DNA from: CAYJEQ01 sp964370185
GTDB lineage: Bacteria; Bacillota; Clostridia; Oscillospirales; Ruminococcaceae
NCBI GenBank assembly: GCA_964370185.1
Contig: CAYJIJ010000009.1
Location: 1 to 49,618, forward strand
Length of the DNA: 49,618 nt
Reading direction: 5' to 3'
Part shown: piece by piece, positions 25,096-34,158 of the stretch
How the letters are laid out: the number at the start of each line of letters is the position of its first letter
Position numbering within the stretch: the stretch's first letter is position 1
Made by a program: the position numbers and the translations under genes
The notes under the pieces: model-generated
Seen by the model: only the letters and a program-made list of their open reading frames with translations
Database searches by the model: none
What the model was told of the DNA's origin: nothing

Positions 25096-25830
25096 GTGTT
25101 TGATATAAGTTTAATCTGGTCATACTGGCCGATTATTTTGGGTGGGTTACCTACAACATTGCAAATTACAGCTATTGCAACAGTGTTTGGTATATTCTTT
25201 GGATTTTTAATAGCGATTGTAAAAATTAATAAGGTGCCTGTTTTACATCAGTGTGCCGCTGTATATGTATCGTTTATTAGAGGTGTACCGCTAATGGTAC
25301 TGCTGTATATGTCATACTATGGACTTCCGATTTTAGGGAATTCAATAAATGCAAGATTTGGAACTAATCTTGATATTAACAGTATTTCACCTTTTGCATT
25401 TGCACTTGTAGCATTTATTATGCAGGAGGCAGCATATGAGTCCGAAGTAATTCGTGCGGCACTACTATCGGTTGACCGCAAGGAGATAGAAGCCGCTAAA
25501 TCAATCGGGATGACTGGAATTCAAACTCTAATTCGTATCACAATTCCACAGGCTTTAGTTGTAGCCATACCTTCATTCGGAAATGCGATTACATCACTGC
25601 TTAAAGGTACCTCACTTGCGTTTATCATATCCGTTATGGACTTAATGGGTAAGGCGAAGGTTTTAGGAGGAAGGGACTTCCACTATTTCGAAGCATATTT
25701 CTGCGCAGGGCTTACATATTGGATTATGTGTATTGTATTTGGATTTATAGTTAGTTATATTGAGAAGAAAATAAATGTATATGATCGTAAGATAGATGAT
25801 AGCAAAGTTGAGGTGGCGCCTAATGCTTGA
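25096..25830 (+). CDS. Polar amino-acid ABC transporter permease
   Basis: This 244-residue inner-membrane permease of the His/Glu/Gln/Arg class has about five membrane segments. The ABC-interaction loop EAAKSIGMTGIQTLIRITIPQA (around residues 135-156) carries the conserved E-A-x3-G. The start is GTG 25096 behind AAGGAGG. The gene order is permease, ATPase, binding protein. A single permease gene suggests a homodimeric channel. Confidence 0.9.
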   Translation: MFDISLIWSYWPIILGGLPTTLQITAIATVFGIFFGFLIAIVKINKVPVLHQCAAVYVSFIRGVPLMVLLYMSYYGLPILGNSINARFGTNLDINSISPFAFALVAFIMQEAAYESEVIRAALLSVDRKEIEAAKSIGMTGIQTLIRITIPQALVVAIPSFGNAITSLLKGTSLAFIISVMDLMGKAKVLGGRDFHYFEAYFCAGLTYWIMCIVFGFIVSYIEKKINVYDRKIDDSKVEVAPNA

Positions 25831-26560
25831 GGTTAAAAACTGGAATAAATCTTTTGGAAAAAATCATGTGCTTAGAGAAGTAAACTGCAAGATTGAAACA
25901 GGTGAAGTAGTGGTAATGATAGGGGCAAGCGGCTCGGGTAAATCCACATTTTTACGCACACTAAATTTCTTAGAGCAGGCAGAAAAAGGCACACTAATTA
26001 TAGATGATATGGAACTTGACATGGCAAAAGTATCGAGCAAGGAAATCTTGACAGTGCGCCGTGAAACCGCAATGGTATTTCAGTCATACAATCTATTCCG
26101 TCACAAGACAGCGCTTGAAAATGTAATGGAAGCGCTTGTAGTAGTGAAAAAGATGGACAAAGAAGAAGCGAAAAAAATCGCAGTGGATGAATTAACACGA
26201 GTAGGACTTTCTGACAGAATGAACTACTATCCCCATCAGCTTTCAGGGGGACAACAACAGCGTGTAGGTATAGCGAGAGCACTTGCCATAAAGCCTAAAA
26301 TAATCTTATTTGATGAGCCTACTTCGGCACTCGACCCAGAGATGGTAGGGGAAGTACTCGATGTTATTCGTTCGATATCACATCAGGGTATCACACTAAT
26401 TATAGTAACACATGAAATGTCCTTTGCTAAAGATGTAGCGGATAGAGTTATATTTTTTGCAGATGGTGACATACATGAAGAAGCACCACCTGAAGAATTC
26501 TTCGGAAATCCAAAAAAGGAACGCACAAAACAGTTTTTACACCGTATTTCTACACATTAG
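25823..26560 (+). CDS. Polar amino-acid ABC transporter ATPase
   Basis: The 245-residue ATPase shows Walker A GASGSGKST (residues 34-42), Q-loop region MVFQSYNLF, signature LSGGQQQRVGIARAL, Walker B IILFDEPTSALDP and the switch His in IVTHEM. The start is ATG 25823 behind GAGGTGG, overlapping the permease end by 8 bases. It energises import by the neighbouring permease and lipoprotein. Confidence 0.93.
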   Translation: MLEVKNWNKSFGKNHVLREVNCKIETGEVVVMIGASGSGKSTFLRTLNFLEQAEKGTLIIDDMELDMAKVSSKEILTVRRETAMVFQSYNLFRHKTALENVMEALVVVKKMDKEEAKKIAVDELTRVGLSDRMNYYPHQLSGGQQQRVGIARALAIKPKIILFDEPTSALDPEMVGEVLDVIRSISHQGITLIIVTHEMSFAKDVADRVIFFADGDIHEEAPPEEFFGNPKKERTKQFLHRISTH

Positions 26561-26696
26561 TCACTTTAAAGGTGTTAAAATTGTTATAGTGATAAGCAAA
26601 AGGTAGGTAGTGAATACTTAGTTTTGCTTATGGCTAAAAATTATTTGAATAAAGTAGCGTAAAGCTATTTTATAATAAAAGAAAAGGATGACGAAC

Positions 26697-27563
26697 ATGA
26701 AAAAAGTTTTAGCATTAACACTGAGTGCAGTATTAGCATTTTCTCTTGCTGCCTGCACATCCGAACCAGCACCAGCTTCAAGCGAAACTCCTGCATCTGA
26801 CAGCACAGCTGCACCTGAAGAAAGCAGTGCACCAGAAGTGGAAACAGTAGTCTATGGGTTCCCAGGAACAGCGGCTCGTCTAAACTATGTAAATGATGAT
26901 GGCACATACGCAGGCTACGAAATCGAGATTGTTAAAGCACTTGATGAACGTTTAGAACAATATGAATTTGAACTATTCATGGCGGGCGAATTCTCAGCAC
27001 TAACACCGGGTCTTGACTCAGATAAGTTTGACATGGTTGGATCCAACATCAGCTGGAAACAAGAACGTGCGGACAACTACCTATATTCTGATGTGTCCTA
27101 CTTCTCCACACCTTATGCAATTGGTGTAAATCCCGACAACACAGACATTAACGCAATTGAAGATTTAGCTGGAAAAAATGTTCTAACTATTACTGGTACA
27201 GCAACAGCTAACTTCCTTGAAAACTATAACACACTAAATCCAGACGCACAAATTATCATTGACTACATAGATGCAGGTGCACATGAAATTATTTCTCAAG
27301 TAGTTTCAGGACGCTATGATGCTTGTATTCAAAACTTAGCTGACTATGCAATTGCATACGAAGAGCATGGATATGAAATGCGTATAGTTGAAATTCCTAA
27401 TGCAGAAGAAATCTCACTACCTGATGGCTTCTTCCTATTCCAAAAAGGTGCTACTGAGCTACAAGCTGCAGTAGATGCTGAGCTACTCGAAATGCGCAAT
27501 GACGGCACATTATCCGAGCTATGCTTACAGTTCTTCACAAGCGACTTAGTACCTATGGACTAA
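26697..27563 (+). CDS. Amino-acid ABC transporter substrate-binding lipoprotein
   Basis: This 288-residue extracellular binding protein of solute-binding family 3 has a lipoprotein signal with lipobox LAAC (Cys20). A flexible Ser/Pro/Ala/Glu-rich linker (about residues 21-48) is followed by the two-lobed ligand domain (VYGFPGTAARLNYVNDDGTYAGYEIEI...). The start is ATG 26697, eight bases after AAGGA; the ATG at 26688 overlaps that RBS. It lies 136 bases after the ATPase gene. Ligand specificity cannot be read from the sequence; context with HAL suggests histidine or a related amino acid. Confidence 0.9.
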   Translation: MKKVLALTLSAVLAFSLAACTSEPAPASSETPASDSTAAPEESSAPEVETVVYGFPGTAARLNYVNDDGTYAGYEIEIVKALDERLEQYEFELFMAGEFSALTPGLDSDKFDMVGSNISWKQERADNYLYSDVSYFSTPYAIGVNPDNTDINAIEDLAGKNVLTITGTATANFLENYNTLNPDAQIIIDYIDAGAHEIISQVVSGRYDACIQNLADYAIAYEEHGYEMRIVEIPNAEEISLPDGFFLFQKGATELQAAVDAELLEMRNDGTLSELCLQFFTSDLVPMD

Positions 27564-27630
27564 TTCTCTTAGATAGCATTAAGTGATTATACTATCGCTA
27601 TTGTGATACTAAAAAGCTTAATAACTTACT

Positions 27631-27668
27631 TATGCCCTACCGACTGTGCATTCAGTCAGTAGGGCATA
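27631..27668 (+). terminator. Hairpin after the ABC operon
   Basis: TATGCCCTAC at 27631-27640 pairs with 27659-27668, extended by GACTG/CAGTC after one mismatch. It lies 68 bases beyond the binding-protein stop in a convergent gap. Confidence 0.55.
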
Positions 27669-27725
27669 AATAATAATTAGGTATAGCACAATAATTATGT
27701 GTGCAGTACAAACATTTACTTTAAA

Positions 27726-27767
27726 TTAAGGGTCTTTCCCCGCCATTGGTGGGGGAAAGACCCTTAA
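27726..27767 (-). terminator. Hairpin after cotJC with CCGCC-type apex
   Basis: A stem of about 18 bp spans 27726-27744 and 27748-27767 with loop ATT and one bulge. It lies downstream of the minus-strand cotJC gene and shares its apex and outer AAGGG/CCCTT with other intergenic hairpins in the window. Confidence 0.6.
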
Positions 27768-27793
27768 ACTATTTAGTCGATATAGTAAAATAT

Positions 27794-28405
27794 CTAATTT
27801 TGCACGATAACTCTGTCAAATTCAGGGTTTAGTGCATAGAAATTAGCAGAATTCATCTTATCCTGTGCAATGCGAAGCGCCTCGCCGAAACGCTGATAAT
27901 GTACAATTTCTCTCTCTCGGAGGAATTTGATAGTGTCCCGCACATCGGGATCGTCACATAGTCTTAAAATATTGTCATAAGTAGTTCGTGCCGCCTGCTC
28001 AGCAAACATATCACCGGTTAAATCTGTGAGTATATCGCCGTTGGAAGCTATCATTTCTGCGCTAAATGGTATTCCACCTGCACTCACTGGGAAAAGTCCC
28101 GTGGTATGACCTAAGAAATAGTCGCTAAAACCACCGTCTATAATTTCCTCCATACTGAGGTTGCGTGTTAGCTGAAACACAATGGAGCATATCATTTCTA
28201 CATGATTCATCTCCTCGGTGCCTATATCGGTAAGAATAGCTTTTACCTCATCATATGGCACTGTGTAGCGCTGTGCAAGATACCTGTTTGCGGCACCAAG
28301 CTCGCCACCCGGGCTTCCAAACTGTTGGATAACGCATTTAGCTAAAAATGCATTAGGTCGCTCCACCTTAACAGGGTGGAGTAATTTCTTTTCATAAATC
28401 CACAT
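27794..28405 (-). CDS. cotJC: Spore coat protein CotJC (manganese catalase family)
   Basis: This 203-residue ferritin-like protein of the manganese-catalase family is found in the spore coat inner layers. Candidate metal-ligand segments are visible: GELGAANRYL, IGTEEMNHVEM with the E-E-x-x-H pattern, and EREIVHYQRFGEAL. The third gene of cotJABC, it begins 12 bases after cotJB. Expression is expected in the mother cell during sporulation. Confidence 0.93.
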   Translation of the reverse strand: MWIYEKKLLHPVKVERPNAFLAKCVIQQFGSPGGELGAANRYLAQRYTVPYDEVKAILTDIGTEEMNHVEMICSIVFQLTRNLSMEEIIDGGFSDYFLGHTTGLFPVSAGGIPFSAEMIASNGDILTDLTGDMFAEQAARTTYDNILRLCDDPDVRDTIKFLREREIVHYQRFGEALRIAQDKMNSANFYALNPEFDRVIVQN

Positions 28406-28417
28406 AATAATTCCCCC

Positions 28418-28663
28418 CTACATTTCCCATGGCCATGGCCCGTCAACCCAATCCCAACGCTCGGTAGCTTTGCAGTCGTATGGAGTTAGGGGGCCGTATT
28501 TATCGGTGTATTCCGCCTGTGTATCTTTAAGTGCTTGATTGTATCGCCTAAAATACTCAAGGGCTTCGGGGGAGTCGGGATGAGTGTCTAAAAACAGGCA
28601 AGCCTCATGCAGTGCAAATCCGTACATTTGTATTCTTGAGAGTAAGCTTTGCTTATCATCCAT
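28418..28663 (-). CDS. cotJB: Spore coat protein CotJB
   Basis: The 81-residue protein matches the CotJB family: LLSRIQMYGFALHEACLFLDTHPDSPEALEYF followed by the aromatic C-terminus DWVDGPWPWE. It overlaps cotJA by 8 bases and precedes cotJC. It is needed with CotJA and CotJC for spore coat composition. Confidence 0.93.
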   Translation of the reverse strand: MDDKQSLLSRIQMYGFALHEACLFLDTHPDSPEALEYFRRYNQALKDTQAEYTDKYGPLTPYDCKATERWDWVDGPWPWEM

Positions 28664-29048
28664 TAGGTATTACCTCCTCACCTAAGAATGGAAGATCGAG
28701 TTGCTCAAAAAGTGTACCCCTATTTAACGCCACATCTTCGGAATAGAGCCTTTTCCATTGTTGCATAGGTACATATGCCATAGCTAAGGACATGCTCGAT
28801 AGCGGCATATCTTCTTCGGGCAATGGGTCAACACCGAAATCAGGATCGAGATCGTCAGGGAAAGACACATTAGGGTCCTCACTCGGACAGTCCGGATTGA
28901 CACAATCCTCGGGCAAAGGTACAACCTCAGTGGTTGGATAAAGTGGCGTTGCGTCCACTATATCATTCTCGACTAAAATATATCGGCGTTGTTTGGGAGC
29001 AGTAGCTCTTCTGCTTATAGAGTTTTTATTACTGACTACTTCGCTCAA
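28656..29048 (-). CDS. cotJA: Spore coat protein CotJA with long acidic N-terminal region
   Basis: The conserved CotJA segment is the C-terminal part (LAMAYVPMQQWKRLY...LDLPFLGE). The start is TTG 29048, eight bases after AAAGGAGG (29057-29064); the ATG at 29102 lies upstream of that RBS and is rejected. The 130-residue product is longer than B. subtilis CotJA (about 80), because of a Pro/Asp/Glu-rich stretch of some 45 residues before the conserved region. It is the first gene of the operon. The AT-rich upstream region shows no sporulation promoter I would defend. Confidence 0.88.
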   Translation of the reverse strand: MSEVVSNKNSISRRATAPKQRRYILVENDIVDATPLYPTTEVVPLPEDCVNPDCPSEDPNVSFPDDLDPDFGVDPLPEEDMPLSSMSLAMAYVPMQQWKRLYSEDVALNRGTLFEQLDLPFLGEEVIPNG

Positions 29049-29203
29049 ATTTATTACCTCCTTTAAGTGTAGTGATGTCGCTAATGTGGTTTTTGGCGGC
29101 ATCTATCCATAATTTCTTATGGTATAACATATAATATGCAAAGCTCAGTATTGGTGATAAAACAAAAGAAAAAATTATAACTATAAAAAGTTCTTGGCAC
29201 TAT

Positions 29204-29246
29204 TTAAGGGCATTGCTCCCACCTACGTTGGAAGCAATGCCCTTAA
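29204..29246 (-). terminator. Hairpin downstream of the aldolase gene
   Basis: A 14-bp perfect stem (29204-29217 with 29233-29246) with loop including CCCACCTACGTTGG lies 35 bases beyond the aldolase stop. T-richness after it is modest. Confidence 0.6.
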
Positions 29247-29280
29247 TATTATGTTATTATAAAGATTTTAAATTATAAAT

Positions 29281-30132
29281 TTATGCCCTACCAGAAGAAC
29301 CAAACATCCTCATTTTGCCGATTACAACTTCTTTCATGCTATCCCTTGCCGCACCAACGATTTTCCTTGGGTCATACTCGCTTGGTTTTTGAGCAAATAC
29401 ACCATGAACCCCATCGGTGAATGCTTGACGCACATCGGTGTCAATATTAATTTTATCAACCCCTAAAGTAACAGCTTTTTTGATGGTTTCTTCATTTAGA
29501 CCTGAAGCGCCATGCAGTACAATTGGAACATTGATCATGGATTTAATCTTTACAAGTCTATCGAAATCAAGATGTGGAATACCTTTGTATTTACCATGAG
29601 CGGTACCGATTGCTATTGCAAGGGAATCCACCCCTGTTTCTCTTACAAATTCAACAGCTTCATTAGGATTTGTATAAATAGCGTCTTTATCGTCAACAGA
29701 AATATTATCTTCCACTCCGCTAAGTCTGCCAAGCTCTGCTTCAACGGATACTCCAACCGCATGTGCTATCTTTACGATTTCAGCAGTAACTGCAATATTT
29801 TCTTTTAGAGAATGATGTGAGCCGTCTATCATAACAGATGTCCAACCATTTCTGATGCAACCAACAATAGTTTCATATGTAGTACCATGGTCTAAGTGAA
29901 GTGCAACGGGAACACTTGCTTTTTTTGCTGCAACTTCCACCATTGCCCTAATCATTTCATGACCTGCATATTTAATTGCACTTTCTGATGTAGCTAAAAT
30001 AACTGGTGATTTTTCTTCTTCGGCGGCAGCGATAATCGCCTGTAATATTTCCATATTACTTATATTAAAAGCCCCCACTGCATAACCGTTAGCATCTGCA
30101 TGCATAAGTAATTCTTTTCCTGTAACAAGCAT
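29281..30132 (-). CDS. fba: Class II fructose-1,6-bisphosphate aldolase family
   Basis: The 283-residue zinc-dependent TIM-barrel aldolase has HLDHG (His79, catalytic Asp81, zinc His82), VEAELGRLSG, IGTAHGKYKG and VLHGASGL with further zinc histidines, and NIDTDVR. It cleaves fructose 1,6-bisphosphate, or possibly tagatose bisphosphate; the two are not separable by eye. It has its own promoter-like element and appears to be a single-gene unit. Confidence 0.9.
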   Translation of the reverse strand: MLVTGKELLMHADANGYAVGAFNISNMEILQAIIAAAEEEKSPVILATSESAIKYAGHEMIRAMVEVAAKKASVPVALHLDHGTTYETIVGCIRNGWTSVMIDGSHHSLKENIAVTAEIVKIAHAVGVSVEAELGRLSGVEDNISVDDKDAIYTNPNEAVEFVRETGVDSLAIAIGTAHGKYKGIPHLDFDRLVKIKSMINVPIVLHGASGLNEETIKKAVTLGVDKINIDTDVRQAFTDGVHGVFAQKPSEYDPRKIVGAARDSMKEVVIGKMRMFGSSGRA

Positions 30133-30203
30133 AATTTTTCTCCTTCTCAGTTTTTAATTTCAGTTAAGTTAAATGATTTTATAATATTTAGTATTCTACC
30201 ACT

Positions 30204-30232
30204 ATTATAAATTGAATTTACATATTTTGCAA
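30204..30232 (-). promoter_or_regulatory. Aldolase promoter
   Basis: On the minus strand TTGCAA (30232-30227), 17 bases, then TATAAT (30209-30204). Confidence 0.55.
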
Positions 30233-30372
30233 TATCATTAAAAAAATAATATTAAATACTTACATAATTTTATTTAGCTCGGCATTTTCTAATGAAAACG
30301 ATAATTTTTCGCCAAATATGGCTGTCGATTAACTCCAATAAGTCAAAAAACTACAATATTATACAAACTGTA

Positions 30373-30407
30373 ATCGACATTTTTCTTTTTAATGATTAAG
30401 ATATAAT
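30373..30407 (+). promoter_or_regulatory. Spo0A-type spoIIE promoter with 22-base spacing
   Basis: TCGACA at 30374-30379 and TATAAT at 30402-30407 are separated by 22 bases, too far for ordinary sigma-A promoters. The -35-like element lies inside TGTCGAT on the minus strand (30373-30379), close to the Spo0A box TGTCGAA. In B. subtilis, spoIIE and spoIIG have similarly long spacers with Spo0A boxes over the -35. A second TGTCGAT lies upstream at 30323-30329. Confidence 0.6.
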
Positions 30408-30573
30408 AATTTTATTAGATAGATTATCTTGGGAGGAGAGCAATCTAATTCACACAGCCAATAAAATCTGTTTTTTACTTATTCATAAAAATGGACAAGC
30501 AAAAAACATGGCGCATTTGCAAGCATACTAAATGGTAAATTTGCGCCTTTAAAAGAAAGGAATGGTCATAAAT

Positions 30574-32898
30574 ATGGCAACAAAAACATCTGTACAATCA
30601 CTAAAAAAAGTAAGAGAGATTGATGATAGCTTTTTAGAAAATATAAAAGCATTTTCCTTTATGTTATTTAATGCCTCAGTAATGTTGCTACTTGCTAATT
30701 GTAATATCGGCGGAGAGGTTTACCCATTTTTTACAGGATATGCTGCGGCGGTCAGTAAAAAACATTTGCCCTCTACGATAGTAGGGGGATTTGTAGGTTG
30801 GCTGATTTTCCCAATGGGGGATTATTCGATAAAGTACATAGCTTCACTTTTTATTATAGCGATTATTGAGGCAATTTTAGAGATGCTACCAATTGAATAT
30901 GCACAAAATAAGGCAGTTCCAATTATCGCACTGATTGCATTGGGTATACCATCCATCATGCTCACAACAGCACTAAACCCAACACTATACGCCTTTACAC
31001 TTATGGTTTCAGAGCTTGCAGTAACAGCTGGAAGCGCATACTTCTTTCTCAGAGCTACAAGCATAACAATAAAGAAAGATGGGTACTGTGCTAAATGGGA
31101 TATTCTGTCGCTAATTATTGCATTTTGTATTCCATTGCCCGTTCTTTGCTCTTTAAATATTATGAATATAAGTGTAGGTTCAGTGTTAATTACTGTAATA
31201 ATACTGTGCTGTGTGTTTTCACTTGGCGCTGGGGCGTCATCAAGTCTTGCAGCAGTGATAGGATTTTTCTGCGCAATATCAGCTTCTCCACTCAGCTATT
31301 TAATAGCGGTTTTACCGATATCTTCGGTGTTGGCGGCAATTTTTAAACCACTTGGAAAGCTCATCCTATCATTTTCATTTATAATTACATACTTACTTAT
31401 ATATACTCTCTTGGAGGGAGAATTAGAAGTAGTGGAGATATATCAAATTATTATAGGAAGCATTATTTTTATAGCGATACCCGTAAAATGGGTCGAGAGA
31501 GTATTTTCACCTGCACTACTTAATGCTACGGAGGATAGCTCGGTTATTAAGGAAGTGCTAAAAACAAAACTTATAAACTTCTCAGAGGCGATAAAATATG
31601 TAAAAGAAGCAGGTGAGCATGTGTCGTTTAATTTGGATAAAATAAATGTGGAAGATGAAAGCTTGATATATACCCATGTGGGGGAGAGCGTTTGCAGGCG
31701 TTGTAAAAATAATAATATTTGTTGGCAAAGTCATTATAACGACACAATAGATGCGCTGAGTAAAGGGGTTAATAGACTAAAGGAAAATTTAGAGATAGGG
31801 GATGATAATCTACCAATGTATTTTAGGGAGCGATGCCCTAAGCAAAAAGAGATTATTAATTCACTCACAAATGGATACTCTGAGCATATAAGAAATTTAA
31901 AAACAAATAGAAGCGTGGCACGGATGCGTGATACCGCATGGCAACAGCTCGATATAGTAGCTAAAATGATGGAGGAATTATCGGAAAATGTAATGGGTGT
32001 TTCCTATACAAATTTGCATCATGTAAAGCAGATAAAGCAGTATTTTTCCTCAATAGGCGCCACCTGCACAAATGCCATCTGCTATGCCGATTTAAATAGC
32101 AGATATGTAGTGGAAATTACACTCCCAAAAATAAAACTCCCAAGAATAGATCCAGGAGTGACGGCGGCAGAACTATCAGGTATCTGCGAGCATGATTTTG
32201 GTTTTCCACTGATAAAGGAATATGGGGAAGAAATAAAGCTTATTTATCATGAAGTGGGCAATTATAAAGTGTTGTTTGGCTTAGCACAGCACTCAGCCTA
32301 CAATCAAGCCGAATGTGGTGATTATTGTAAGCAATTTACTGATAATCGTGGCAATGCCTATATGATATTATCGGATGGCATGGGAAACGGAAGGGAAGCG
32401 GCAATTCAGTCGGTTATGACGGTGGATATGCTCAGCAAACTCATAGAATCAGGGAGTGACTATTCTGCCGCGGTACAGATGGTCAATGCCTCGCTCATGG
32501 CAAAATCAAATAGCGAATGCACCGCTACAATTGATGTGGCAACAGTGAATTTATACACCGCGGGAGCTGAGTTTTACAAAGCGGGTGCCGCACCAAGTTT
32601 TGTTTCGAAAAACAGTCGTGTGGGGACGGTAAGGAGCAGTTCACTACCGATAGGAATTATTAAAGACACCTACCCCGAGCGATTTACAACCACACTGTAT
32701 GCAGACGACATTATACTAATGATTTCCGATGGAATTACTGCAACTGGCGACGGATGGCTTGCAAGTGAACTGAAGAGTGTTATGAATTTAAGTCCTCAGG
32801 AAATTGCCGAGCATATATGCAGTGAAGCGAAAAATAGGAGGAATGACTTAAGACAGGACGATATGACGGCGGCGGTGATGAAGATAATTATTGCATAA
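30574..32898 (+). CDS. spoIIE: Stage II sporulation protein E (serine phosphatase)
   Basis: This membrane PP2C-type phosphatase dephosphorylates SpoIIAA to activate sigma-F in the forespore and works at the polar septum. The 774-residue protein has about ten membrane segments in its first ~300 residues and a central domain with the Cys cluster VCRRCKNNNICW. The C-terminal PP2C domain has the metal-binding LSDGMGNGREA near residue 600, then LMISDGI and DDMTAAV. I prefer ATG 30574; the ATG at 30562 has AAAGG only one base away, so the start is uncertain by four codons. Confidence 0.93.
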   Translation: MATKTSVQSLKKVREIDDSFLENIKAFSFMLFNASVMLLLANCNIGGEVYPFFTGYAAAVSKKHLPSTIVGGFVGWLIFPMGDYSIKYIASLFIIAIIEAILEMLPIEYAQNKAVPIIALIALGIPSIMLTTALNPTLYAFTLMVSELAVTAGSAYFFLRATSITIKKDGYCAKWDILSLIIAFCIPLPVLCSLNIMNISVGSVLITVIILCCVFSLGAGASSSLAAVIGFFCAISASPLSYLIAVLPISSVLAAIFKPLGKLILSFSFIITYLLIYTLLEGELEVVEIYQIIIGSIIFIAIPVKWVERVFSPALLNATEDSSVIKEVLKTKLINFSEAIKYVKEAGEHVSFNLDKINVEDESLIYTHVGESVCRRCKNNNICWQSHYNDTIDALSKGVNRLKENLEIGDDNLPMYFRERCPKQKEIINSLTNGYSEHIRNLKTNRSVARMRDTAWQQLDIVAKMMEELSENVMGVSYTNLHHVKQIKQYFSSIGATCTNAICYADLNSRYVVEITLPKIKLPRIDPGVTAAELSGICEHDFGFPLIKEYGEEIKLIYHEVGNYKVLFGLAQHSAYNQAECGDYCKQFTDNRGNAYMILSDGMGNGREAAIQSVMTVDMLSKLIESGSDYSAAVQMVNASLMAKSNSECTATIDVATVNLYTAGAEFYKAGAAPSFVSKNSRVGTVRSSSLPIGIIKDTYPERFTTTLYADDIILMISDGITATGDGWLASELKSVMNLSPQEIAEHICSEAKNRRNDLRQDDMTAAVMKIIIA

Positions 32899-33090
32899 AC
32901 TAAAGTTTTACCACCCATTTTTTGCAATAAATCACGGTTTTCAAAGGTGAAGCACTTTTTCATTCAGCTAAGTGACTAAAAAGCTCTGCACTGCAAGAAA
33001 TTTCGTGGGAAAAATAGTGGGCAAATCCACTTTTGATTTTTTCTATCATCACACCTGCAAATTTGCGTGAGTGGGGGGCATTGCACAAAA

Positions 33091-33129
33091 AAGGGTATTA
33101 TTTCCGCCTATGACGAAAATAATACCCTT
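33091..33129. terminator. Hairpin between convergent spoIIE and mbl/mreB
   Basis: AAGGGTATTATTT at 33091-33103 pairs perfectly with 33117-33129; the apex contains CCGCCTATGACG. It can serve both convergent genes. The rest of the gap (32899-33090) shows nothing recognisable. Confidence 0.65.
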
Positions 33130-33138
33130 AAAATTTAA

Positions 33139-34158
33139 TTAATATTCTTTTATAGAACGATTAGAAAAACCATCCACTAATTTATCCAAATAATCAAATG
33201 ACAGTCCAGTGCCTATCGCAACACATTCAATCGGATTATCCGATAAATAGGTTTTTATATATGTGTTTTCCTCTATAAGATCGCCAAGCCCATGTATGAG
33301 TGAGCCACCACCTGTGAGGAGTAAGCCGTTTGTATAAATATCACCCATTAATTCAGGAGGTGTGCGCTCAAGGACTTGCCTAAGAGCTGTTATGATATTT
33401 TGCACCACTGCCATCAGATTTGGATATACATCATCACGACACACAGTGAGTTTTTCAGGCATCCCTGTTAATAGATTTCGCCCTTTAACTTCCATTGTTA
33501 GGTTTTCGGAAGCATCGTAATATACACTGCCGATTTCCTTTTTAATTTTTTCAGCCATTTTTTCGCCTATGAGTAAATTATATTTATCTTTAACTGCTTT
33601 GATTATCGCCTCGTCAAACTTATTGCCTGCAAATTTAACTGATTTTTTGTGAACAATACCATTTAAGGAAAGGAGTGCTATATCACTTGTGCCCCCACCT
33701 ATATCGAGCACGATATGCCCCATGGGTTTGCTTATGTCAATGCCCGAGCCTATAGCTGCGGCAACAGGTTCTTCTATCAAATATACTTTTCTTGCGCCTG
33801 CGTTTATAGCTACATCTATTACTGCTCTCGACTCAACTTCTGTAACCGCAGAAGGTACACAAATTGCCACTCGTGGCTTTACCAAACTGCTTCCGCAAGC
33901 TTTTTTTATAAAGTATTTTATCATCTGCTCAGTGGTTTCATAATCTGAGATTACACCCTCATTCATAGGGCGAACCGCTCTTATGTGCCCAGGAGTTCTG
34001 CCGAGCATTTTGTGAGCTTCTTCACCCACGGCGAGCACTTTATTATCATTTGTATTTACCGCTATTACAGACGGTTCTTTAAGTATTATTCCCTTACCAT
34101 ACTGGTAGATAAGCACTGTTGCTGTGCCAAGGTCTATACCTATATCATTTGCAGCCAC
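33139..34158 (-). CDS. Rod shape-determining actin homologue (MreB/Mbl family)
   Basis: This 339-residue bacterial actin organises peptidoglycan synthesis along the cell side wall. Its actin-fold nucleotide motifs are IGIDLGTATVLIY (phosphate 1), HIVLDIGGGTSDIALL (phosphate 2) and GLLLTGGGSLIHGL (adenosine); EEPVAAAIGSG lies between them. The start is GTG 34158 behind GAGGTG. It stands apart from mreCD, as Mbl or MreBH paralogues often do; which paralogue it is cannot be decided here. Confidence 0.92.
   Translation of the reverse strand: MAANDIGIDLGTATVLIYQYGKGIILKEPSVIAVNTNDNKVLAVGEEAHKMLGRTPGHIRAVRPMNEGVISDYETTEQMIKYFIKKACGSSLVKPRVAICVPSAVTEVESRAVIDVAINAGARKVYLIEEPVAAAIGSGIDISKPMGHIVLDIGGGTSDIALLSLNGIVHKKSVKFAGNKFDEAIIKAVKDKYNLLIGEKMAEKIKKEIGSVYYDASENLTMEVKGRNLLTGMPEKLTVCRDDVYPNLMAVVQNIITALRQVLERTPPELMGDIYTNGLLLTGGGSLIHGLGDLIEENTYIKTYLSDNPIECVAIGTGLSFDYLDKLVDGFSNRSIKEY

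Larger units (their letters stand above)
30133..30573. other. Gene-free divergent region between the aldolase gene and spoIIE
   Basis: This 441-base interval contains the aldolase promoter (minus, 30204-30232), two TGTCGAT Spo0A-like boxes (30323-30329 plus, 30373-30379 minus) and the spoIIE promoter (30374-30407). The leader can form a TAGATT/AATCTA hairpin presenting GGGAGGAG near 30430, and a GGCGCA...TGCGCC hairpin near 30511-30548. No gene is evident. Confidence 0.6.

Noticed and set aside
29065..29160. Sigma-E promoter for cotJABC (GCATATT with CATA on the minus strand)
   Set aside because: The spacing is several bases too short and the -10 match is partial.
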